Assembly: GCA_049698775.1 (NCBI GenBank)
Contig: JBAVYM010000044.1
Span: 1-59,620, forward strand
Reading direction: 5' to 3'
DNA length: 59,620 bases
Source of the DNA: REEB76 sp049698775
Lineage (GTDB): Bacteria; Pseudomonadota; Gammaproteobacteria; Natronospirales; REEB76
The notes beneath the pieces are model-generated. The model made no database searches. It had not been told where the DNA came from and saw nothing but the letters and a program-made list of their open reading frames with translations. A program made the translations under genes and the position numbers. Position 1 is the stretch's first letter; each line of letters starts with the position of its first letter. Below, piece by piece: positions 51,140 through 59,620 of this stretch.

Positions 51140-52524
51140 GCGCGGCGGCGGCGCGACCAGATGATGAGGCCGCAGGCGATCAGGAGCAGCGGCAATACGA
51201 ACAGGAAACCGAGGCTGATAAGCGATTCGGCGCTGCGTGACAGGCTCAGGGTGCGGTCCGGGGCGGACTGCGGGTTGATGTTGATGAAGCTGTCGTCGTG
51301 GGCCACCCAATTCATAATGTTGAGGCCCAGCCCCAGGTTGCCGCCATTATTGAGGTAGGCGTTGGACAGGAAATCCCCGTCGCCGGTGACCACCACACGC
51401 TGCTCCGCAGATTTTTGTTCGCTGTCCTTGCCAGCGGTGGCTTGTTTCACTTCGCGCGTGAGACTTACGCCGATGGTAAGCGGGCCGAGCTTGTCGCCGT
51501 GCGCGGGATCGTATTTCACGTCACCCTGCAACTTGCCGGTTTCCAGCCAACTGTGCGGGAGGGTTTGCAGAAATCCGTCCGCCTGCCAGCCGCTACGCGG
51601 ATCGGTGGAGATGGCGGTGGCTCCGGCAAATAGGGTGGCGGTGGTGAAATCCCGCGTGATGGCGGAAGCCGGGTTGTACTTAGCCACCAGCACCACGGTG
51701 GGATTGGTGATGCCGATAAGCTGGGAATCCGGGTCAACGATGGTGCCCTTGCCGAAGCTGATGCCCAAATCTGTGGCCAGCGGATCGAGGCCGTAAAGCG
51801 ATCCCGGATCGCTGAGCCACAGCAGGTTGCCGCCGCGCTTCACATAGTCACGGATGATATTGACGGTGCCGGGCAGCAGATTCGCCTGCGGGCCGGCGAT
51901 CACCAGCACCGCGATATTGGTGGGAATGGTGGGCGTGGCAGCCAGGTTCAGGGTTTCGATCTTGAACCCCTTCTGCGTGAGTTGCGTGCCGAAATCTCCC
52001 AGATCGAAATTATGTTGGCCGAGCGGATCGCGTTCGCCATCGCCGGTGAGGAACACCACATAACGATCCACGCTGCGCGCGATGCTTTCGATGGCGTTGG
52101 TCACGTTCAGTTCGTTGATCTGGCTGACCAGGATTTTCTCGGTACGGCCTTGATAACCGATCACTAATTCGCCATCGGTGGTAATCCCCTGACGGCGCGC
52201 TTCTTCGGGATTGGTGTCAGGGTTCACGAATGTCAGTGCGGTGTCTTTCTTCACCGATTTATATTTGCCCACGAAACGCCGGATCGCCTCGCGCAGCACG
52301 GCGTTGTCACGCGCGTAGGCGGTGAAGCTCAACGGGCTGTTGAGGGTGTTGAGCAACTGTACGCTTGCCGGCGACAGCGAATTGCGGTGTCCGTAGGTCC
52401 AGTCGGCCTGATAAACGTAGTGGGTGCTGAGCCAGGCGATGAGACCGATGACCACCAGGAACAGGATTACGAAGCTCCAGTTCTGGGCGCGGATTTGCAC
52501 ACGGGATTTGCGGGTGACGCGCAT
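51136..52524 (-). CDS. GldG-like ABC transporter auxiliary protein
   Basis: A 462-residue membrane protein. One N-terminal span (SFVILFLVVIGLIAWLSTHY, about residues 17-36) and one C-terminal span (GFLFVLPLLLIACGLIIW). The periplasmic part has the GldG/ABC_transp_aux fold features YVVFLTGDGERDPLG and LVIAGPQANLLPGTVNIIRD, YVKRGGNLLWLSDPG. ATG at 52524; it overlaps the DUF4340 gene by 4 nt. Role in the transporter complex is inferred. Confidence 0.87.
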   Translation of the reverse strand: MRVTRKSRVQIRAQNWSFVILFLVVIGLIAWLSTHYVYQADWTYGHRNSLSPASVQLLNTLNSPLSFTAYARDNAVLREAIRRFVGKYKSVKKDTALTFVNPDTNPEEARRQGITTDGELVIGYQGRTEKILVSQINELNVTNAIESIARSVDRYVVFLTGDGERDPLGQHNFDLGDFGTQLTQKGFKIETLNLAATPTIPTNIAVLVIAGPQANLLPGTVNIIRDYVKRGGNLLWLSDPGSLYGLDPLATDLGISFGKGTIVDPDSQLIGITNPTVVLVAKYNPASAITRDFTTATLFAGATAISTDPRSGWQADGFLQTLPHSWLETGKLQGDVKYDPAHGDKLGPLTIGVSLTREVKQATAGKDSEQKSAEQRVVVTGDGDFLSNAYLNNGGNLGLGLNIMNWVAHDDSFININPQSAPDRTLSLSRSAESLISLGFLFVLPLLLIACGLIIWSRRRRA

Positions 52525-52528
52525 GGGT

Positions 52529-53280
52529 TCAGTGTTGCAGACGATAGGCATCCAGACGGCGGATGCTCAATACCAGAAAGGTGATGATGAACAGCACGTA
52601 GTAGAGTACGTCTGTAGTATCAAAGGCGCCGCGCAGCAGCGAGCTGTAATGATCCACCAGCGAAAGGTAATGAAAGGTGGGACTGAAGCGGGCATCGCCG
52701 CTGCCCGCCCAACTGATAATCCATAGCAGCAGCAGCAGGCCGAAGCTGCTCACCGCCGCTACCACTGGCTGTTTGGTGAGAGTGGACACGAATAATCCGG
52801 CGGCGGCGAAGGCGCCCAACAAAAGCGCCAGCCCCAGCACGCCGGAAAACAATTTACCGTAGTCGAGATGGGTGCCGACCGCGAGCGACAGCGGCATGAG
52901 CGTGATCAGCCCCAGCATGATGAACAGGAAGATCAACAGTCCCAGGTATTTGCCCAGCACGATTTCGGTCATGCTCACTGGTGCCGACAACAGCAGGCTC
53001 AAGGTACCGCTGCGGCGTTCCTCGGCGATCAGCCGCATGCTCATGATGGGAACCACCAGCAGCATCAGTACGCTGGCAGTGCTGAAAATCGGTGCTGCGA
53101 TCGCGTCGGTGACGCCCGGGGCGTTAGCGGTGCCCGCCAGGGTGGGCGCGAATTTGAGGAAGTTGTCCACCTGCACCAGAAACATCCAGGCCGTGATGAA
53201 CTGGATGACCGCCAGCACGCACCAGGCCAGCGGCGACAGGAACATGTGCTTGAGTTCACGCCCGGCGATCGTGAAGATCA

Positions 53281-53284
<4 letters not shown>
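52529..53284 (-). CDS. ABC transporter permease, GldF-like
   Basis: A 251-residue integral membrane protein with about six spans. The motif MRLIAEERRSGTLSLLLSAP followed by VLGKYLGLLIFLFIMLGLIT is typical of ABC-2 type permeases of the GldF group. The start overlaps the ATPase stop by 4 nt. It would form the channel of the transporter with the ATPase at 53281-54246. Confidence 0.9.
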
Positions 53285-54246
<962 letters not shown>

Positions 54247-54334
54247 GGCATAAACCGCACGATGAATTGGGTAAAAAATACAACAGCCGAGGTTTGCCGG
54301 CGCCCTAATAGTCACGTCTACGCAGAAAAAAGTT

Positions 54335-54387
54335 CCCGCACGCCGACGCAGTTTGACGGTGCGGGCGATGTAATTGCAAGCCCGCAC
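54335..54387. promoter_or_regulatory. three-arm hairpin set upstream of the ABC operon
   Basis: CCCGCAC at 54335-54341, GTGCGGGC at 54359-54366 and GCCCGCAC at 54380-54387. The middle arm can pair with either outer arm, so two alternative hairpins compete. The set lies 89-141 nt upstream of the ABC-operon start, in the gap to the divergent desaturase. Confidence 0.5.
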
Positions 54388-54430
54388 AGATACGGGAAAC
54401 CCTGATGGACGTGACCAAGCTCAAGTCTGA

Positions 54431-54448
54431 TAATCTGTTATAATCTGT
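54431..54448 (+). promoter_or_regulatory. desaturase promoter: -10 box and direct repeat
   Basis: TATAAT at 54439-54444 is a consensus -10 box about 33 nt before the coding start. It lies between two exact copies of TAATCTGT (54431-54438 and 54441-54448), which a repressor could use to block the promoter. No clear -35 box is visible. Confidence 0.55.
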
Positions 54449-54476
54449 CAAATCCTCCGTAGTACGTTATTCCGAG

Positions 54477-55667
54477 GTGACTCAATTGTTCCTGATTCAC
54501 GGCTTTCTGGGTTTACCGATCTGGGCCCTGTTCATCATTGCCCCGGTCTTCATCCACCTCACCATTGTGGCGGTCACGCTGTTCCTGCACCGCGACCAGA
54601 CCCATCGCGGTCTGGAATTGCATCCTGTCATCCGGCACATCTTCCGCTTCTGGTTATGGCTGACCACCGGCATGGTGACCCGCGAGTGGGTCGCGGTACA
54701 CCGCAAGCACCATGCGCATTGCGAAACCAAGGACGACCCGCACAGTCCGCAGGTGAAAGGTCTGCTCAAAGTGTTGCTGGAGGGTGCCGAGCTGTACCGC
54801 GAAGAAGCCAAGCATCCCGAGACTATCGCGAAATATGGCCGTGGTACCGTGGATGATTGGATGGAACGTCACCTCTACCGCCGACATCCCATATTGGGAG
54901 TCAGCCTGATGCTTATCATTGACGTGTTGCTCTTGGGGTTGCCCGGCATAACCGTCTGGGCGGTGCAAATGCTCGCCATCCCGGTGCTGGCCGCCGGCGT
55001 GGTCAACGGCGTCGGCCATTATTCCGGTTATCGCAACTTCGAGTGCAAGGACGCCGCCACCAATGTGGTTCCCTGGGGCTTCATCGTGGGCGGCGAAGAG
55101 CTGCACAACAATCATCATGCTTTTCCGGGTTCGGCGAAATTTGCCCACCGGCCTTGGGAAGTGGATCTCGGCTGGTGGTATATCCGCGCCCTCGAATTTT
55201 TCCATCTCGCGACCGTGCGTCGCGTCGCGCCCGAGCCGGTCATTTCCGTTGTTGGCGAGCAAATGGATATGGAAACCGTGCAGGCAGTCATCCTGAACCG
55301 CATGCATGTGCTGCGCCATTACAGCCATGATGTGATCAAACCGGCGGTGGAAACTGAAAAACAGAAAGCCGGCGACGCGGGTCGCGGGTTATTCGCGCGG
55401 GCACGCCGCCTGCTCACGCGCGACGAAACGTTGCTGGATGCACGCAGCCGCCTGCGTCTGCAGGAGACCTTGGCGCGCAGTTCCAACTTGCGCACCGTGT
55501 ACGAATTCCGCGAACGTTTGAAGGGGCTGTGGGAAAACCGCACGCTTTCCAATGAGAACCTGCTGCAGCAGCTCAAGGAATGGTGTGCGCAGGCGGAGGC
55601 CGCCGGTATCGCCAGCTTGCGCGAGTTCGCGCGGCGTCTGCGCGGCTACAGCCTGCAAGCGGCCTGA
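54477..55667 (+). CDS. fatty-acid (acyl-CoA or phospholipid) desaturase
   Basis: A 396-residue membrane di-iron desaturase. The three histidine boxes are present: HRDQTH (His38), HRKHH (His75) and HNNHH (His210). Four hydrophobic segments (about 13-33, 52-68, 138-158 and 160-178) frame the boxes, as in delta-9 desaturases. The last 130 residues are charged and mostly cytoplasmic. The GTG at 54477 starts the frame; a TTG at 54486 with GAGGTGA 5 nt before it is an alternative start. Confidence 0.92.
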   Translation: MTQLFLIHGFLGLPIWALFIIAPVFIHLTIVAVTLFLHRDQTHRGLELHPVIRHIFRFWLWLTTGMVTREWVAVHRKHHAHCETKDDPHSPQVKGLLKVLLEGAELYREEAKHPETIAKYGRGTVDDWMERHLYRRHPILGVSLMLIIDVLLLGLPGITVWAVQMLAIPVLAAGVVNGVGHYSGYRNFECKDAATNVVPWGFIVGGEELHNNHHAFPGSAKFAHRPWEVDLGWWYIRALEFFHLATVRRVAPEPVISVVGEQMDMETVQAVILNRMHVLRHYSHDVIKPAVETEKQKAGDAGRGLFARARRLLTRDETLLDARSRLRLQETLARSSNLRTVYEFRERLKGLWENRTLSNENLLQQLKEWCAQAEAAGIASLREFARRLRGYSLQAA

Positions 55668-55682
55668 GCTGCGCGCTCGACC

Positions 55683-55720
55683 GTCAACAAAAAACCCGCC
55701 TTCAGCGGATTTTTGTCGAC
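55683..55720 (+). terminator. hairpin terminator after the desaturase
   Basis: GTCAACAAAAAACCCGC and GCGGATTTTTGTCGAC form a long stem with two mismatches around CTTCA, 16 nt after the stop codon, with a T-run inside the 3' arm. Confidence 0.75.
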
Positions 55721-55722
55721 TT

Positions 55723-55783
55723 TGTAGGAGCGGCGATACTCGCCGCGATTCTTCCATCGCGGCCGGGACGACCGCTCCCACAC
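55723..55783. repeat. REP-like palindromic pair, second copy
   Basis: TGTAGGAGCGGCGATACTCG followed by CCGCGATTC and an inverted partner ending ACCGCTCCCACACG. It matches the pair at 2054-2117 in arrangement and sequence. Confidence 0.85.
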
Positions 55784-55803
55784 GAATCAATCTTGTAGTC
55801 TTT

Positions 55804-55841
55804 ATGGGAGCGGTGAGCAGATCACCGGTCCGCGCCGCGAT
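55804..55841. repeat. REP-like single unit
   Basis: ATGGGAGCGGTGAGCAGATC then ACCGGTCCGCGCCGCGAT. A third, more diverged unit of the same family, lying 20 nt beyond the second pair and just before the rpmG stop. Confidence 0.65.
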
Positions 55842-55843
55842 TC

Positions 55844-55999
55844 CTATTTGATCTTGGCTTCCTTGTAAGCTACGTGCTTGCGCACCACCGGATCGAATTT
55901 CTGCATTTCCATCTTGTCGGGATGCAAGCGGCGGTTTTTGGTGGTGGTGTAGTAATGGCCGGTGTCGGCGCTGGAAACCAGTTTGATTTTTTCACGCAT
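55844..55999 (-). CDS. rpmG: 50S ribosomal protein L33
   Basis: A 51-residue ribosomal protein. MREKIKLVSSADTGHYYTTT opens the L33 fold and TKNRRLHPDKMEMQKFDPVV continues it, ending KHVAYKEAKIK. It lacks the zinc CxxC pairs of the C-plus form. Eleven nt from rpmB, the usual neighbour. Confidence 0.97.
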   Translation of the reverse strand: MREKIKLVSSADTGHYYTTTKNRRLHPDKMEMQKFDPVVRKHVAYKEAKIK

Positions 56000-56010
56000 G
56001 GCTTAATCCT

Positions 56011-56247
56011 TCAGAGTTTTTCGCCGCGGGCGCGCAGATCGGCGATCACCTGTTCAATGCCGAGTTTATCAATGGTGCGCATGCCCTTGGAGGAAACGCG
56101 TAGGCGCACGAAACGCTGCTCGCTGTCCAGCCAGAAGCGGTGGGTGTGCAGATTGGGCAGGAAACGCCGACGGGTCTTGTTGTTGGCGTGTGAGACGTTG
56201 TTCCCGGTAACCGGACCCTTGCCGGTGACCTGGCAGACTCTCGACAT
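56011..56247 (-). CDS. rpmB: 50S ribosomal protein L28
   Basis: A 78-residue ribosomal protein from the ATG at 56247. MSRVCQVTGKGPVTGNNVSH and FLPNLHTHRFWLDSEQRFVR are L28 signatures. The frame is open further upstream, but that part is not ribosomal. Cotranscribed with rpmG. Confidence 0.97.
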   Translation of the reverse strand: MSRVCQVTGKGPVTGNNVSHANNKTRRRFLPNLHTHRFWLDSEQRFVRLRVSSKGMRTIDKLGIEQVIADLRARGEKL

Positions 56248-56334
56248 GGCGGAATCCTCTGTAAAAACCGCGCGCCCGGGTGGGCGAAAGGGTGGGTATT
56301 TTAACAGCCGGGCCTTGTTTGGCAAGCTGTCGAA

Positions 56335-57009
56335 CTACAGAAGTCCGCGTTCCGCGAACGAAACCGCGTCGCCATCGCCTACCACGAAATGATCCAGCAC
56401 CCGGATGTCCACCAGCGCCAGCGCGTCCTTGAGACGCTGGGTGAGACGCCGGTCGGCGTCGCTGGGTTCGGCCACGCCCGAAGGGTGGTTGTGGGCGAAA
56501 ATCAGCGCGGCGGCATTGTGACCCAAGGCTTTGCGCAGCACTTCCCGGGGGTGAACGCTGGCACCGTCCAAGGTTCCCTGAAACAGCTCCTCGAAGACAA
56601 TGACTCGGTGCCGGTTATCCAGGTACAGACAACAGAATATTTCTTGAGGCAGGTCGCGCAATCGGGAAATCAGATATCGCCGCGTCGCCGCGGGATCGGC
56701 AAGCGGGTTGCCACGTTGCAGACTCTCGCCCAAGTGCCGGCGGGCCATTTCAAGCACCGCCTGAAGTTGGGCGTATTTCGCCGGACCCAGGCCATGGGCC
56801 GTGCACAGGCGGTTTCGTTCGGCTGCGAACAGGCCGCGCAAACCACCGAATTCGGCGAGCAATTCCCGCGCCATATCCACGGCGGTGATGCCGCGTGTGC
56901 CAGTACGCAGAAAAATGGCCAAGAGTTCCGCATCCGAAAGAGCTTCGGAACCGCGTATCAGCAGCTTTTCCCGGGGCCGTTCCGCCACGGGCCAGTCATT
57001 GATTGCCAT
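56335..57009 (-). CDS. radC: RadC-family JAMM protein
   Basis: A 224-residue protein. The N-terminal helix-hairpin-helix region reads PREKLLIRGSEALSDAELLA and the JAMM domain carries the metal site FAHNHPSGVAEPSDAD. The ATG at 57009 gives the usual length; MAINDWPVAERPREKLL is the typical N-terminus. Position upstream of rpmB-rpmG is conserved in gammaproteobacteria. Role in DNA repair is unproven. Confidence 0.93.
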   Translation of the reverse strand: MAINDWPVAERPREKLLIRGSEALSDAELLAIFLRTGTRGITAVDMARELLAEFGGLRGLFAAERNRLCTAHGLGPAKYAQLQAVLEMARRHLGESLQRGNPLADPAATRRYLISRLRDLPQEIFCCLYLDNRHRVIVFEELFQGTLDGASVHPREVLRKALGHNAAALIFAHNHPSGVAEPSDADRRLTQRLKDALALVDIRVLDHFVVGDGDAVSFAERGLL

Positions 57010-57105
57010 CCTTGGGCGCCTTGTGTAGTAATGGGTATTGGGAGTTTGCCCAAATGGGTTGCCGGCGTAAATGGGGTTTGGTGAATAAAGAGGCCTTCCC
57101 AAACC

Positions 57106-57133
57106 TTGACCGCACAAGGCCCGCTCGTATAAT
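57106..57133 (+). promoter_or_regulatory. rRNA promoter P1
   Basis: TTGACC at 57106-57111 and TATAAT at 57128-57133 with a 16-nt spacer. Same-strand as the rRNA operon and 270 nt before the 16S start. A GCCGCGCT stretch follows the -10 box, similar to the GC-rich discriminator of stringently controlled promoters. Confidence 0.8.
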
Positions 57134-57195
57134 GCCGCGCTCTTTATTACCGGGGGCAAGGCCTCCGGTAAGCGTAAATGCCTGAAAAAAAACCG

Positions 57196-57223
57196 TTGAC
57201 CAGCCATGGCCGGCCTGTATAAT
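57196..57223 (+). promoter_or_regulatory. rRNA promoter P2
   Basis: TTGACC at 57196-57201 and TATAAT at 57218-57223 with a 16-nt spacer, a second near-consensus promoter 90 nt downstream of P1. Tandem promoters are typical of rRNA operons. Confidence 0.82.
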
Positions 57224-57254
57224 GGCCGGTCTGCTTGGGACATTCCCCAGGCCC

Positions 57255-57263
57255 GTTCTTTAA
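57255..57263 (+). promoter_or_regulatory. boxA-like antitermination site in 16S leader
   Basis: GTTCTTTAA resembles the boxA sequence TGCTCTTTA used by the rRNA antitermination complex. It lies between P2 and the 16S gene. Confidence 0.6.
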
Positions 57264-57272
57264 CAGCACAAT

Positions 57273-57297
57273 CAAGTAACTTGTGTGGGCGCTCGCG
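57273..57297 (+). other. 5' arm of the 16S processing stem
   Basis: Pairs over 24 of 25 positions with 58972-58996 beyond the 16S 3' end, forming the long stem cut by RNase III in the precursor. Confidence 0.85.
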
Positions 57298-57402
57298 TCA
57301 GGGTTTGAGTATGCAAGCCTTAAGACGAAGAGTGGCCCAAAATTGAGAACAGTAGTTCAAAGATTTCGGGTTCAACTCGATGATCGCTAGTTTTACTAGC
57401 TT

Positions 57403-58946
<1,544 letters not shown>

Positions 58947-58971
58947 AAGAGTGAAGCGTCTCAAGCACGGG

Positions 58972-58996
58972 CGCGAGCTCCCACACAAGTTACTTG
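58972..58996 (+). other. 3' arm of the 16S processing stem
   Basis: Complementary to 57273-57297 with one mismatch; together they enclose the 16S gene. Confidence 0.85.
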
Positions 58997-59042
58997 GTTC
59001 TGAAGCACGGGGCCCCGAGGGGGCCGCTTTTGAGCCGATCTC

Positions 59043-59119
<77 letters not shown>

Positions 59120-59274
59120 ATTAGCTGCACCACGTCCGGGAAGATCGATTACGCGGGCTTATTGCGCGAATGCAGGGCGTGTGTCGGAGTGAGTGAGGGA
59201 GCGTGTAACTGTACGTGACCGAACGAGCGACAAACACAACGCAGCAATCGCGCAAATCAAAGACCCGTAAGCGT

Positions 59275-59350
59275 GGGGCTGTAGCTCAGCTGGGAGAGCA
59301 CCTGCTTTGCAAGCAGGGGGTCACCGGTTCGATCCCGGTCAGCTCCACCA
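59275..59350 (+). tRNA. tRNA-Ala (anticodon TGC)
   Basis: A 76-nt tRNA. Acceptor GGGGCTG; D arm GCTCAGCTGGGAGAGC; anticodon TGC in TTTGCAA; T arm CCGGTTCGATCCCGG; CCA encoded. Second tRNA in the 16S-23S spacer. Confidence 0.97.
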
Positions 59351-59425
59351 GTTTCCCATTCCCCGTGTCATGCAATGAAACCACCCGTGGGCATACGTGA
59401 GTGTGTCCAGATGTGGTTTCACTGT

Positions 59426-59455
59426 GCCGGTGCGTGTTCACCGGCATGCTCTTTA
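59426..59455 (+). promoter_or_regulatory. boxB hairpin and boxA before the 23S gene
   Basis: GCCGGTG and CACCGGC (59426-59445) form a hairpin, directly followed by TGCTCTTTA at 59447-59455, a perfect boxA. Together they are the antitermination site of the 23S leader. Confidence 0.8.
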
Positions 59456-59595
59456 AAAATTCGGAAAGTTGTTGGCGCTTAGGATTGAAGTCGAGCAATC
59501 GGCTTCATTCATATATGTCGCATTTGTGGAAGAGAAACCGGCAAATGTTTTAGATCTTGTTCAAACGTATGACTCCAGACTGTTTGGGGTTATAT

Positions 59596-59620
59596 GGCCA
59601 AGCGAACAAGCGCATATGGT
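59596..59620 (+). rRNA. 23S ribosomal RNA, 5' end only
   Basis: The last 25 nt (GGCCAAGCGAACAAGCGCAT...) align with the start of bacterial 23S rRNA (GGTTAAGCGA...AAGCG...). The exact first base is uncertain by a few nt. The rest is outside the window. Confidence 0.8.

Overview
The window comes from a high-GC gammaproteobacterium. The 16S rRNA gene is complete. The gene order yggT-proC-yggS | pilT-pilU ... pyrB-ruvX-yqgE-tonB-gshB | pilG-pilH-pilI-pilJ-chpA-chpC is the one known from Pseudomonas and relatives, and there are REP-like palindromes of the GGGAGCGG type found in pseudomonads and xanthomonads. I cannot place the genus by eye.

Layout. 1-2.5 kb: a cut-off c-type cytochrome, DoxX-like protein, MsrB, AlaX and a small membrane protein. 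2.5-4.85 kb: an accessory cassette (GIY-YIG protein, membrane-anchored protein, lipoprotein, IS256-type transposase remnant) bounded by a 27-nt inverted repeat. 4.9-11 kb: housekeeping genes (rocD, hydrolase, outer-membrane protein, TerB, HU-like protein, yggT, proC, yggS). 11.1-14.5 kb: three consecutive PilT/PilU-type pilus ATPases, then an S9 peptidase. 16.6-21.5 kb: a minus-strand operon gshB-tonB-yqgE-ruvX-pyrB-pyrK. 21.7-31.1 kb: the Pil-Chp chemosensory operon, without pilK or chpB. 31.2-40.9 kb: a mannoside-use locus with GH47, two GH92, a mannose-isomerase-like AGE enzyme, a fructokinase and a FucP-type symporter. 40.9-45.5 kb: rsmE, bioA, ampD, ampE and a BtuF-like binding protein. 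45.5-48.2 kb: a second accessory patch (broken toxin-antitoxin pair, displaced duplicate of the btuF 3' end, DUF2971 protein, membrane protein, lipoprotein). 48.3-57 kb: cobalamin adenosyltransferase, mutM, a Gld-like ABC operon, a fatty-acid desaturase, rpmG, rpmB and radC. 57.1 kb to the end: an rRNA operon with tandem promoters, 16S, tRNA-Ile(GAT), tRNA-Ala(TGC) and the first bases of 23S.

How the parts work together. The pilus ATPases power twitching and the Pil-Chp cluster controls it; the two sit about 7 kb apart. The sugar locus reads as a nearly closed route: secreted alpha-mannosidases release mannose, the symporter imports it, the AGE enzyme converts it to fructose and the PfkB kinase makes fructose-6-phosphate. 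The GH47 resembles eukaryotic EDEM proteins, so high-mannose N-glycans are a plausible substrate; this is the most interesting system in the window. The BtuF-like protein and the adenosyltransferase point to cobalamin use, and accessory DNA has been inserted between them.
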